A stretch of 64,000 nt of DNA from Streptomyces sp. H27-H5 (GTDB lineage: Bacteria; Actinomycetota; Actinomycetes; Streptomycetales; Streptomycetaceae), in the NCBI RefSeq assembly GCF_026627505.1, contig NZ_JAPNLK010000017.1, forward strand, positions 1-64,000, read 5' to 3'. Below the pieces are notes generated by a model. The model had not been told where the DNA came from and made no database searches. It saw only the letters and a list, made by a program, of their open reading frames with translations. Made by a program: the position numbers and the translations under genes. Below are positions 50,437 through 61,126 of the stretch, one piece after another. How positions within the stretch are numbered: the first letter of the stretch is position 1; the number at the start of each line of letters is the position of its first letter.

Positions 50437-51267
50437 ATGGGGGATGTATTGGCCGGAAACCATGCCGTCTGGGAACTCGACTCGGACTCGGTGATCATCC
50501 GCTTCACGAGGGGGCTGCGCACACCGAGGCTCTGGCAGGCCCTGGGGGAACGACACATCCCCCTGGAGGCGCTGTCCGAAGTGACCGTGACCGGGGGGAA
50601 ACGGGACACGGCGGTTCTGCGCGCCGTCCCGCGCCCGGGGGCGGATCCGTTGATGGAGGCCGCCGCGGGGCAGCTGAAGGAAGCCTGCGATCCGTACCGG
50701 CTGGTCCTGCCCGGCGACCGGGCACCCCAGGCGGCGTCGCTGGTCGACGCCCTGCGGGGACGGCTGGGACCCGCCGAACCGGCCGACCGCTTCCTCGTCC
50801 GCGCCCCGGAACCGCCGATCCACCTGAAGGCGTACGACGCGCGGGTGGGCTTCGACGGTTCGGCGGTCACCTTCCAGTGGTCGCGCACGGGCGCCAGCAG
50901 CACGAAGTGGAAGGCGGGCGACCAGCGGTACCCGCTGGCCGCGATCGGCGGGGTCGAGTGGCGCTCCCCCGACGGCCCGGACGGCCACCTCCGGCTCCTG
51001 CCCCGGGACGGGGTCGCCGCCGGCGACGCACGGCCCGACCACGACCTGGCGGCCGCGGTGTTCGGGATCGGATACGGCGCGGTGCACGAGTCGCTGCCGT
51101 TCGCGGCGTCCGTGCTCGCCGCCGTCGGCGGCAGGACCCCGGTGGGATCCGTCCCGCAACCGCAGGTCGACGAGCGGCTGCGGCACCTGAGCGAGCTGCA
51201 CGGCGCGGGCCTGCTCACCGACGCCGAGTACGCGGCCCTGCGCGACCGCTTCGCGGCCGACGCCTGA
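50437..51267 (+). CDS. DUF4429/SHOCT domain protein
   Basis: This 276-aa protein resembles Streptomyces DUF4429 proteins: an N-terminal repeat unit (AGNHAVWELDSDSVIIRFTR), a second similar unit (FDGSAVTFQWSRTGASSTKW) and a short SHOCT motif at the C-terminus (LRHLSELHGAGLLTDAEYAA). Such proteins are thought to be regulatory or membrane-associated; function unknown. ATG at 50437 lacks a strong ribosome site. A G17 tract follows its stop by 10 bp. Confidence 0.8.
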   Translation: MGDVLAGNHAVWELDSDSVIIRFTRGLRTPRLWQALGERHIPLEALSEVTVTGGKRDTAVLRAVPRPGADPLMEAAAGQLKEACDPYRLVLPGDRAPQAASLVDALRGRLGPAEPADRFLVRAPEPPIHLKAYDARVGFDGSAVTFQWSRTGASSTKWKAGDQRYPLAAIGGVEWRSPDGPDGHLRLLPRDGVAAGDARPDHDLAAAVFGIGYGAVHESLPFAASVLAAVGGRTPVGSVPQPQVDERLRHLSELHGAGLLTDAEYAALRDRFAADA

Positions 51268-51299
51268 GCCCGGCGGCGGGGGGGGGGGGGGGGGACGGC

Positions 51300-52360
<1,061 letters not shown>

Positions 52361-52364
<4 letters not shown>

Positions 52365-52753
52365 GGCCGTGCCTTCCCCGTCGTCGTGCCCATCGAGTAC
52401 ATCCCGATCTTGTAGTCCAGTACGCCGAGCGCGTCGGTCAGCTCCGTGATCCGCGAACGCACCTCGTGGCGGGTCCGCTCCAGCAGTTCGCGCCGCTGGT
52501 CGACGGTGTGCGCGCCCTCGCGCACCAGTTCCGCGTACCGGACCATGTCCGCCACCGACATCCCGGTGGCGCGCAGCTTGCCCACGAAGGCCAGCCAGTC
52601 GAGGTCCTTGTCGGTGAACCGTCGCTGGCCCGAGTGGGAGCGGTCCACGTGCGGCATCAGGCCGATCCGCTCGTACCAGCGCAGTGTGTGCTGGGTCAGA
52701 CCGGTCCGGGCCTCGACCTCGCTGATCGTGTACCGCGGCTGCGTCAGGCTCAT
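52361..52753 (-). CDS. MerR-family regulator
   Basis: This 130-aa protein has an N-terminal winged HTH (PRYTISEVEARTGLTQHTLR, WYERIGLMPHVDRSHSGQRR) and a dimerising coil (MVRYAELVREGAHTVDQRRE). The absence of metal-binding Cys suggests a small-molecule or redox MerR. It overlaps the aldo/keto reductase by 4 bp and probably regulates it, as in many aldo/keto reductase-MerR pairs. Confidence 0.9.
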
Positions 52754-52804
52754 GACTCCACGCTAAAACCTTGGAGTGCACTCCAGGCAAGTAGGCTCGG
52801 CCGC

Positions 52805-53632
52805 ATGGAGAACAGCCTGGAAAGCCTGCGCATCGTCGAGAACTGGCCGGTGACGACGGCCGCCGCCGCCGTCGTCCGCGCCGACGGGACCACGGCCGGT
52901 TCCCACGGTCCCGTCGACCACCCGTTCCCGCTGGCCTCGGTGACCAAGCCGCTCGCCGCGTACGCCGCCCTCGTCGCGTACGAGGAGGGGGCGATCGAAC
53001 TGGACGAGCCGGCCGGACCGGAGGGTTCCACGGTCCGTCACCTGCTCGCGCACACCAGTGGGCTGGCCTTCGACGAGCACCGGGTGATGGGCCCTCCCGG
53101 GCAGCGCCGGCTGTACTCGAACGCCGGTTTCGAGGTGCTCGGCGACCACATCGCGAAGGCCACCGGGATCCCCTTCGCCGAGTACCTGCACCAGGCCGTC
53201 TTCGAACCGCTGGGCATGGAGTCGAGCGTGCTGCACGGCTCCCCCGCGAAGGACGGCGTGTCCACCGTCTCGGACCTGACGCGGTTCGCCGCCGAGCTCC
53301 AGGCACCGCGGCTGCTCGACGTCCGCACCGTCGCCGAGGCCACCGCCGTCGTGCACCCGGGCCTCAAGGGCGTCCTGCCGGGCTACGGGCACCAGTCCCC
53401 CAACGACTGGGGGCTCGGCCTGGAGATCCGCGACGGCAAGTCCCCGCACTGGACGGGTCACACGTCCTCGCCCCGAACCTTCGGGCACTTCGGCCAGTCG
53501 GGCACCTTCCTGTGGGTGGACCCGGACGCGCGCGCCGCGTGCGTGGCGCTGACCGACCGCGCCTTCGGCCCCTGGGCCGTGGAGGCCTGGACCCCGTTCA
53601 CGGACGCGGTCCTCGCCGAGCTGCGTTCCTGA
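52805..53632 (+). CDS. Serine hydrolase of the beta-lactamase (class C) family
   Basis: This 275-aa protein has the S-x-x-K motif (PLASVTKPLAAYAALV, SVTK), the Y-x-N motif (RLYSNAGFEVLGDH) and a C-terminal HTG-like region (GHFGQSGTFLWVDP). It is a serine hydrolase like class C beta-lactamases and PBP-related esterases. No clear signal peptide is visible, so it is probably cytoplasmic. It diverges from the MerR/reductase pair. Substrate unknown. Confidence 0.85.
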   Translation: MENSLESLRIVENWPVTTAAAAVVRADGTTAGSHGPVDHPFPLASVTKPLAAYAALVAYEEGAIELDEPAGPEGSTVRHLLAHTSGLAFDEHRVMGPPGQRRLYSNAGFEVLGDHIAKATGIPFAEYLHQAVFEPLGMESSVLHGSPAKDGVSTVSDLTRFAAELQAPRLLDVRTVAEATAVVHPGLKGVLPGYGHQSPNDWGLGLEIRDGKSPHWTGHTSSPRTFGHFGQSGTFLWVDPDARAACVALTDRAFGPWAVEAWTPFTDAVLAELRS

Positions 53633-53656
53633 CCCGCCGGAGCAGAGGGGCAGCCG

Positions 53657-54313
53657 CTACAAAAGCTCCCAGATCAGCAGTTCGCCCGGGGAGCCGGCGG
53701 TGATCTCCAGCCCGCTCTCGCGGGTGATCCGCGCCGAGTCGCCGGGGCCCAGTTCCTCCCCGTCGATCCGCAGGTCCCCGCGCACGACGTGCAGGTAGAC
53801 CCGCTCGGCGGCCGGCACGGGGATCCGCTCGCCCGCGCCGGGCCGCCGCACGCGCAGGACGGCGCCGGCCGCGGGGATCTCGTACGCGGTGTCGTCGGCG
53901 AGGTCCCGGACGAGCGTGTACGAGGGTTCGCCGCCCGCGACGAGCGGCGCGAGCCAGGTCTGTACGAACCGCAGCCGTTCGGGCCCGTCGTTGCGCTCGA
54001 CGTGCCGCGCACCGGATCCGGCGCCGAAGTGCTGCACGTCGCCGGGGCGGACCTGCCCGCTGTGTCCGCCGGCGCTGTCCTTGTGGGTGAGTTCGCCCTC
54101 CACCACCCAGGTGACGATCTCGGTGTGGCTGTGCGCGTGCTCCTCGAAGCCGGAGCCTGGCCGCAGCATCTCCTCGTTGCAGGCCAGCACCGGGCCGAAC
54201 CGGATGTTGTCCGGGTCGTAGAAGGATCCGAAGGAGAAGGCGTGCCGGGTGGTGATCCCGGCGGCCGGGTCCCCGCCCTCGTGCCGGTCGGCGGCGCGGC
54301 GTACATCAATCAT
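53657..54313 (-). CDS. Pirin-family protein
   Basis: This 218-aa bicupin has RHAFSFGSFYDPDNIRFGPV, GFEEHAHSHTEIVTWVVEGE (His metal ligands), LTHKDSAGGHSGQVRPGDVQ and HFGAGSGARHVERND. Pirins are metal-binding cupins; some act as quercetin 2,3-dioxygenase or modulate pyruvate dehydrogenase. The C-terminal half (RVYLHVVRGDLRIDGEELGP) is the second cupin. ATG at 54313 starts MIDVRRAADRHEGGD. Confidence 0.85.
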   Translation of the reverse strand: MIDVRRAADRHEGGDPAAGITTRHAFSFGSFYDPDNIRFGPVLACNEEMLRPGSGFEEHAHSHTEIVTWVVEGELTHKDSAGGHSGQVRPGDVQHFGAGSGARHVERNDGPERLRFVQTWLAPLVAGGEPSYTLVRDLADDTAYEIPAAGAVLRVRRPGAGERIPVPAAERVYLHVVRGDLRIDGEELGPGDSARITRESGLEITAGSPGELLIWELL

Positions 54314-54417
54314 GAAGGCCACCGTAGACCCCGCCGGCCGCGGCGCGACTCGGGGCGCGGGCGCTCCGCCGCGGGACCGGAGTCCGCGCCGGGGCGCCGA
54401 TAGGGCAGTCTTGTCCC

Positions 54418-55647
54418 GTGCCCCAACCCGAACGTGAGCCTTCTCCCGAGACCAGCCCCGCGCACCCGGCGCATGCCGTGCATCCCGCCCATCCGCACAC
54501 CGCGACGCTGCGCAGGCTGGAGAAATCCTCCGGGCGGCTCGCCGCCAACGCCATCGCGCGCATGGACGAGACCCTGCCGTGGTACCGGGCGATGCCGCCG
54601 GAGAACCGGTCCTGGATCGGCCTGGTCGCCCAGGCCGGCATCGCCGCGTTCACGGAGTGGTTCCGGCACCCGGAGACCCCGCAGGCGATCTCGACCGACG
54701 TGTTCGGGACGGCTCCGCGCGAGCTGACCCGGGCGATCACGCTGCGGCAGACCGTGGAGATGGTCCGTACGACGATCGAGGTGATGGAGACCGCGATCGA
54801 CGAGGTCGCGGCCCCCGGCGACGAGTCGATCCTGCGGGAGGCGCTGCTGGTGTACGCCCGGGAGATCGCCTTCGCGACGGCTCAGGTGTACGCCCAGGCG
54901 GCCGAGGCGCGCGGGGCGTGGGACGCCCGGCTGGAGTCCCTGGTCGTCAACGCGGTGCTGTCGGGCGAGGCCGACGAGGGCGCCCTGTCCCGGGCCGCGG
55001 CGCTGGGCTGGAACTCGCCGGAGCACGTGTGCGTCGTCCTGGGCACCGCCCCGGACGGGGACAGTGAACTGACGGTCGAGGCGATCCGGCGGGCGGCCCG
55101 GCACCACAAGCTCCAGGTCCTCACCGGGGTGCTGGGCGACCGGCTGGTGGTCATCGCGGGCGGCAGCGACAACCCGATGCAGGTGGCGAAGTCCCTGATC
55201 GGGCCGTTCGCGGCGGGTGCCGTGGTGGCGGGTCCGGTGGTCCCGGACCTGCTGAACGCGACGAAGTCGGCGCAGGCCGCCGCGGCCGGACTGAAGGCCT
55301 GTACGGCGTGGCAGGACGCGCCGCGCCCCGTTCTGGCGGATGATCTCCTGCCCGAGCGCGCGATCGCCTCCGATCCCTCGGCGAGGGAGCAGTTGGTGGA
55401 GGAGATCTACAGACCACTGGAGGAGGCGGGTTCGGCGCTCCTGGAGACGCTGAGCGTCTACCTGGAGCAGGCGAGCAGTCTGGAAGGGGCCGCGCGGATG
55501 CTGTTCGTCCACCCGAACACGGTGCGCTACCGGCTCCGACGTGTGACCGACGTCACCGGCTGGTCACCCTCCGATGTCCGTTCGGCGTTCACGTTGCGGA
55601 TCGCCTTGATCCTGGGGCGCCTGGCCGACGGCGATCCCCAGTCCTAG
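54418..55647 (+). CDS. fasR: FasR-type PucR-family regulator of fatty acid synthesis
   Basis: This 409-aa protein lies directly upstream of fabD, as FasR does in Streptomyces. It has a long helical N-terminal region (RLEKSSGRLAANAIARMDET, GIAAFTEWFRHPETPQAIST), a GGDEF-like middle of the CdaR/PucR type and a C-terminal PucR HTH (ETLSVYLEQASSLEGAARML, FVHPNTVRYRLRRVTDVTGW). FasR activates the fabDHPF operon (established for S. coelicolor). GTG at 54418 is the start. The 55648-55730 interval with TTTGTCGGACATCAACAA is the likely promoter and operator for fabD. Confidence 0.9.
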   Translation: MPQPEREPSPETSPAHPAHAVHPAHPHTATLRRLEKSSGRLAANAIARMDETLPWYRAMPPENRSWIGLVAQAGIAAFTEWFRHPETPQAISTDVFGTAPRELTRAITLRQTVEMVRTTIEVMETAIDEVAAPGDESILREALLVYAREIAFATAQVYAQAAEARGAWDARLESLVVNAVLSGEADEGALSRAAALGWNSPEHVCVVLGTAPDGDSELTVEAIRRAARHHKLQVLTGVLGDRLVVIAGGSDNPMQVAKSLIGPFAAGAVVAGPVVPDLLNATKSAQAAAAGLKACTAWQDAPRPVLADDLLPERAIASDPSAREQLVEEIYRPLEEAGSALLETLSVYLEQASSLEGAARMLFVHPNTVRYRLRRVTDVTGWSPSDVRSAFTLRIALILGRLADGDPQS

Positions 55648-55730
55648 ACTTTTGTCGGACATCAACAATTACCCCGTCGGTTCTTCGTCCCTGTCCCCAC
55701 GGGCGGCGCGGGCCACATACAAGAGAGAGT

Positions 55731-56654
55731 GTGAGGGTGCTCGTACTCGTCGCTCCAGGCCAAGGCGCTCAGACGCCCGGCTTCCTGACTCCCTGGCTCG
55801 AACTCCCCGGCGCCGCCGAGCGCGTCGCGGGGTGGTCCGACGCCATCGGGCTCGACCTTGCCCACTACGGCACGAAGGCCGACGCGGACGAGATCCGCGA
55901 CACGGCGGTGGCCCAGCCGCTGCTGGTCGCCGCGGGTCTGCTGTCCGCCTCCGCGCTCGGCACCACGACCGCCTTCGGCGCGGTCGCGGGTCACAGCGTC
56001 GGTGAGATCACGGCGGCCGCGTACGCCGGTGTACTGAGCGAGGACGACGCGCTGTCGTTCGTACGCACCCGGGGGCTCGGCATGGCCGAGGCCGCCGCCG
56101 TCACCGAGACCGGCATGGCCGCGGTGCTGGGCGGCGACCGTGACGTGGTCGTCGCGCACCTGGACAAGCTGGGGCTGACCCCGGCGAACATCAACGGTGC
56201 GGGCCAGATCGTGGCCGCCGGCACCGCGGAGCAGATCGCCGCCCTCGTGGCCGACAAGCCCGAAGGCTCCATGAAGGTCGTCGCCCTCAAGGTCGCGGGC
56301 GCGTTCCACACCCACCACATGGCGCCCGCGGTCGCCACGCTGGAGAAGGCCGCCGAGGCCCTCGCCCCGGCGGACCCGGCGCTGAAGTACGTGTCGAACA
56401 AGGACGGTCGGGTCGTGACCACGGGCGCCGACGTCGTCGCCCGCCTGGTCGGCCAGGTGGCCAACCCGGTCCGTTGGGACCTGTGCATGGAGACGTTCGC
56501 CGAACTGGGCGTCACCGGGATCGTCGAGCTCTGCCCGGGCGGCACCCTCCAGGGTCTGGCCAAGCGTGCGCTCAAGGGCGTGCCGGCCGTCGCCCTGAAG
56601 ACGCCGGACGATCTCGACAAGGCCGCCGCGCTCCTCGCCGAGCACGCGGTCTGA
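55731..56654 (+). CDS. fabD: Malonyl-CoA:ACP transacylase
   Basis: This 307-aa protein has VLVAPGQGAQTPGFLTPWLE (glycine loop), the active-site serine in AVAGHSVGEITAAAYAGVLS and the His in AFHTHHMAPAV. It loads malonyl groups on acyl carrier protein. GTG at 55731 has a GAGAGAG site 4 bases upstream. First gene of fabD-fabH-acpP-fabF. Confidence 0.97.
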   Translation: MRVLVLVAPGQGAQTPGFLTPWLELPGAAERVAGWSDAIGLDLAHYGTKADADEIRDTAVAQPLLVAAGLLSASALGTTTAFGAVAGHSVGEITAAAYAGVLSEDDALSFVRTRGLGMAEAAAVTETGMAAVLGGDRDVVVAHLDKLGLTPANINGAGQIVAAGTAEQIAALVADKPEGSMKVVALKVAGAFHTHHMAPAVATLEKAAEALAPADPALKYVSNKDGRVVTTGADVVARLVGQVANPVRWDLCMETFAELGVTGIVELCPGGTLQGLAKRALKGVPAVALKTPDDLDKAAALLAEHAV

Positions 56655-56673
56655 GAGAAGGAGCCCACACAGC

Positions 56674-57678
<1,005 letters not shown>

Positions 57679-57732
57679 GGTCGGGATCGCTTTCCCACCC
57701 TGAACATCCAGTAGCTAAAGAAGGAGCGCCAC

Positions 57733-57981
57733 ATGGCCGCCACGCAGGAAGAGATCCTCGAAGGTCTCGCGGAGATCGTCAACGAGATCGCCGGCATCCC
57801 GCAGGAGGACGTCCAGCTCGACAAGTCCTTCACCGACGACCTGGACGTCGACTCGCTGTCCATGGTCGAGGTCGTCGTCGCCGCCGAAGAGCGCTTCGAG
57901 GTCAAGATCCCGGACGAGGACGTCAAGAACCTCAAGACGGTCGGCGACGCCGCCGACTACATCCTGAAGCACCAGGCCTGA
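57733..57981 (+). CDS. acpP: Acyl carrier protein
   Basis: This 82-aa acidic four-helix protein has the phosphopantetheine serine in DDLDVDSLSMVEVVVAAEE. It carries acyl intermediates for FabD, FabH and FabF. ATG at 57733 follows AAGGAG by 7 bases. It is the fourth gene of the fasR-fabD-fabH-acpP-fabF operon. Confidence 0.97.
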   Translation: MAATQEEILEGLAEIVNEIAGIPQEDVQLDKSFTDDLDVDSLSMVEVVVAAEERFEVKIPDEDVKNLKTVGDAADYILKHQA

Positions 57982-58060
57982 GCCTGACGAGCGTTTGTCG
58001 CCACCTGGCGGTGGCGCCGTGACAATTCAGCACCCCCTGAGACGTGGAGAAAGAATTCCT

Positions 58061-59326
58061 GTGAGCCCGACCAATCGCACCGTGGTCGTCACCGGTATCG
58101 GCGCAACCACTCCGCTGGGTGGCGACAGCGCTTCGACCTGGGAAGGTCTGCTTGCCGGCCGTTCCGGCGTATCGCCCCTGGAGGGCGAGCGTTTCGCCGA
58201 ACTGCCGGTCCGTATCGCCGCGCAGGCCGCCGTGGACCCGAGCGAGGTACTGCCCCGTCCGCTGGCCCGCAAGTTGGACCGCTCGGCGCAGTTCGCCGTC
58301 ATCGCGGCCCGTGAGGCCTGGGCCGACGCGGGTTACACCGCACCGGCCGGCGAGGACGAGTCCATCGCGCCCGAGCGCCTGGGTACCGTGATCGCCTCCG
58401 GAATCGGTGGCGTGACGACCCTGCTCGACCAGTACGACGTACTGAAGGAAAAGGGTGTGCGCCGGGTCTCCCCGCACACCGTCCCCATGCTCATGCCGAA
58501 CGGTCCCTCGGCCAACGTCGGCCTGGAGGTGAACGCTCGCGCGGGCGTTCACACCCCGGTCAGCGCGTGTGCCTCGGGTGCCGAGGCCATCGGCTACGCC
58601 GTCGAGATGATCCGGACCGGCCGTGCCGACGTGGTCGTCGCCGGCGGTACCGAGGCGGCGATCCACCCGCTGCCGATCGCCGCGTTCGCCAACATGATGG
58701 CGATGTCCAAGAACAACGAGCACCCCGAGCAGGCCTCGCGCCCGTACGACAAGGCCCGTGACGGCTTCGTCCTCGGCGAGGGCGCCGGCGTCGTGATCCT
58801 GGAGTCCGCCGAGCACGCCGCCGCGCGCGGTGCGCGGGTGTACTGCGAGGTCCTGGGTCAGGGTCTGTCCGCGGACAGCCACCACATCGCGCAGCCGGAG
58901 CCGACCGGCCGCGGCGTCGCCGCCGCGCTGCGGAACCTGCTCGACAACACGGGTCTGGACCCGGCCGAGCTGGTGCACCTGAACGCGCACGCCACGTCCA
59001 CCCCGCAGGGGGACACGGCCGAGCTGAAGGCCCTGCGCAAGGTCCTGGGCGACGACCTCGACCACATCGCGATTTCCGCGACCAAGTCGATGACCGGTCA
59101 CCTGCTGGGTGGCGCCGGTGGCATCGAGACGGTGGCGACCGTGCTGGCGCTGTACCACCGGATCGCCCCGCCGACGATCAACGTCGAGGACCTGGACGAC
59201 GACATCGACGCGGACATCGTTCGCGGCGAGCCGCGCAAGCTGCCCGTCGACGGTCCGATCTCCGCGATCAACAACTCCTTCGGCTTCGGCGGCCACAACG
59301 TCTCGCTGGCGTTCCGCTCCGTCTGA
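58061..59326 (+). CDS. fabF: 3-oxoacyl-ACP synthase II (KAS II)
   Basis: This 421-aa protein elongates acyl chains. Catalytic residues are visible: Cys in TPVSACASGAEAIGYAVE, His in NAHATSTPQGDTAELKA and His in KSMTGHLLGGAGGIE, with the GFGGHN end (NNSFGFGGHNVSLAF). GTG at 58061 begins SPTNRTVVVTGIGATTP; an upstream extension in the same frame is rejected since it crosses a GTGGAGA site. Last gene of the operon, followed by a strong terminator. Confidence 0.97.
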   Translation: MSPTNRTVVVTGIGATTPLGGDSASTWEGLLAGRSGVSPLEGERFAELPVRIAAQAAVDPSEVLPRPLARKLDRSAQFAVIAAREAWADAGYTAPAGEDESIAPERLGTVIASGIGGVTTLLDQYDVLKEKGVRRVSPHTVPMLMPNGPSANVGLEVNARAGVHTPVSACASGAEAIGYAVEMIRTGRADVVVAGGTEAAIHPLPIAAFANMMAMSKNNEHPEQASRPYDKARDGFVLGEGAGVVILESAEHAAARGARVYCEVLGQGLSADSHHIAQPEPTGRGVAAALRNLLDNTGLDPAELVHLNAHATSTPQGDTAELKALRKVLGDDLDHIAISATKSMTGHLLGGAGGIETVATVLALYHRIAPPTINVEDLDDDIDADIVRGEPRKLPVDGPISAINNSFGFGGHNVSLAFRSV

Positions 59327-59342
59327 GTCGCGCGCACCGTGT

Positions 59343-59383
59343 GAGAGGGCCCCACCCGGCGGTTGCCGGGTGGGGCCCCTCTC
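59343..59383. terminator. Bidirectional terminator after fabF
   Basis: GAGAGGGCCCCACCCGGC / GCCGGGTGGGGCCCCTCTC, an 18-bp stem with one bulged base and a GGTT loop, between convergent fabF and DUF3145. Confidence 0.85.
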
Positions 59384-59407
59384 GTGTGTCGTCCGTGCGT
59401 CGCCGGG

Positions 59408-59902
59408 TCAGACGACCTGGTGGAGCCAGCGCACGGGGGCGCCTTCGCCGGCGTGGCGGAACGGCTCCAACTCGTCGTCCCAGGGCTTGCCGAGCAGTTT
59501 GGCGATCTCGGCTTCCAGGTCGGTCTCGCCGTGCGCGGATCGCACGAGGGCGGCGCGCAATCGGTCCTCGGGAACGAGGATGTCGCCGTGCATTCCGGTG
59601 ACGGCGTGGAAGATACCGAGTTCCGGGGTGGAGCTGTACCGCTCGCCCTCGGAGGTCGAGCAGGGTTCGGCCGTCACTTCGAAGCGCAACAGGTGCCAGC
59701 CGCGCAGGGCGGAGGCGAGTTTCGACGCGGTGCCCGCTTCGGCCTGCCAGGAGAACTCGGCTCTCCAGGTGCCGGGGGAGGCGGGCTGTCTGATCCAGTC
59801 GAGGTTCACCCGCACCCCGAGTACGCCCGCAACAGCCCATTCCACGTGCGGGCAGAGCGCACGCGGCGCGGAATGCACGTACAGAACTCCACGTGTCGTC
59901 AC
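59408..59902 (-). CDS. DUF3145 family protein
   Basis: This 164-aa actinobacterial protein of the DUF3145 family (RGVLYVHSAPRALCPHVEWA, VNLDWIRQPASPGTWRAEFS, SKLASALRGWHLLRFEVTAE, DDELEPFRHAGEGAPVRW) is usually encoded beside fabF, as here. Function unknown. GTG at 59902 follows GGAGG by 5 bases. Confidence 0.9.
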   Translation of the reverse strand: MTTRGVLYVHSAPRALCPHVEWAVAGVLGVRVNLDWIRQPASPGTWRAEFSWQAEAGTASKLASALRGWHLLRFEVTAEPCSTSEGERYSSTPELGIFHAVTGMHGDILVPEDRLRAALVRSAHGETDLEAEIAKLLGKPWDDELEPFRHAGEGAPVRWLHQVV

Positions 59903-60151
59903 CGGGACCTCCAGTGTGGGACGAGGTCGGGAATAAACTCCAGAAAACGGACAGTATGTGACGTGATGTAATTTACCGGAAATGATCTGACATTGCGTCG
60001 TGGGACGTGCGGCCGAAACGCCACGGGAAAAAGCTACCGTGCGCGGGGGGTCCCGGTGTGACGTACGGTCGCTCCGAAACCCGTGAACGCACAGCATTCA
60101 CTCAGCAGGACGCCCCGGAAGGACACGGGGCGACGAGGGAGGGACCACCCG

Positions 60152-61048
60152 ATGGGCACCACCGCTCCACGCCGTCGCGCGCGTGGGAAGCTGACGGGCG
60201 CGGTCGCGGCGGCCGCCGTGCTGGCCGGGGTGGTCACGGGGTGTGACGGCGGCGGGTCGGCGGCCGAGGGCGAGCGGGGGGCGCAGTCCGGTCCCCGCTG
60301 GAACACCGCGCCGACCTCGATCGCCGCCGTGGGCGACTCCATCACGCGCGGCTTCGACGCCTGTTCGGTGTTGGCGGACTGCCCGGAGGTCTCCTGGGCC
60401 ACCGGCGACGACCCCGCGGTCGACTCCCTCGCCACCCGTCTCATCGGGGCCGCCGAGGCGCCCGCGCGCAGTTGGAACCACGCGGTGACCGGCTCGCGCA
60501 TGGCGGACCTGCCGGGGCAGCTGGCTTCGGCGGCCGCGCACAAGCCCGACCTGGTCACGGTCATGGTGGGCTCCAACGACGCCTGCCGGCCGCTGGCTTC
60601 GTCGATGACCTCGGTGGCCGACTTCCGGGCCGGTTTCGAGAAGGCGCTGACCGGTCTGCGGGCCGCGTCCCCGACCTCTCAGGTGTACGTCTCCTCGGTG
60701 CCGGACCTCCAGCGATTGTGGGAGCAGGGCAAGGACCTGCCGATGGTGCGGCAGATCTGGAAGCTGGGGATCTGCCAGTCGATGCTGGCCGATCCGCTGT
60801 CCCTGGCGACGGGTGCGACCTCGCGGCGGGAGGAGGTCCGGGCGCGGGTGGTCGAGTACAACGAGGTACTGCGCGAGGTCTGCGCGAAGGACCCGCTCTG
60901 CCGGTACGACGGGGGCGCGGTGTTCCAGTACCCGTTCTCGGCGGAGCAGTTGAGTCGCTGGGACTTCTTCCATCCGGGGAAGGACGGGCAGGCGCGGCTG
61001 GCGGAACTCGCGCACCGACAGGTGACGGCGGCGCAAGCGCCGCGTTGA
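60152..61048 (+). CDS. GDSL/SGNH-family lipoprotein hydrolase
   Basis: This 298-aa protein has a lipoprotein signal (LTGAVAAAAVLAGVVTGCDG, Cys at the lipobox) and SGNH hydrolase motifs: AAVGDSITRGFDAC (block I Ser), VMVGSNDACRPL (block III Asn) and WDFFHPGKDGQARL (block V Asp and His). It is a secreted serine esterase or lipase; substrate unknown. ATG at 60152 has GAGGGAGGGA 7 bases upstream. The 59903-60151 interval is AT-richer near 59940-60000 and holds the promoters. Confidence 0.9.
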   Translation: MGTTAPRRRARGKLTGAVAAAAVLAGVVTGCDGGGSAAEGERGAQSGPRWNTAPTSIAAVGDSITRGFDACSVLADCPEVSWATGDDPAVDSLATRLIGAAEAPARSWNHAVTGSRMADLPGQLASAAAHKPDLVTVMVGSNDACRPLASSMTSVADFRAGFEKALTGLRAASPTSQVYVSSVPDLQRLWEQGKDLPMVRQIWKLGICQSMLADPLSLATGATSRREEVRARVVEYNEVLREVCAKDPLCRYDGGAVFQYPFSAEQLSRWDFFHPGKDGQARLAELAHRQVTAAQAPR

Positions 61049-61126
61049 CGGTTGGTACGGACCGGGGACAGGGGTCAGGACCCGTCCCCGGTCCGGTTCA
61101 TGGGTGGTTTCCGGCCATGCGGCGGC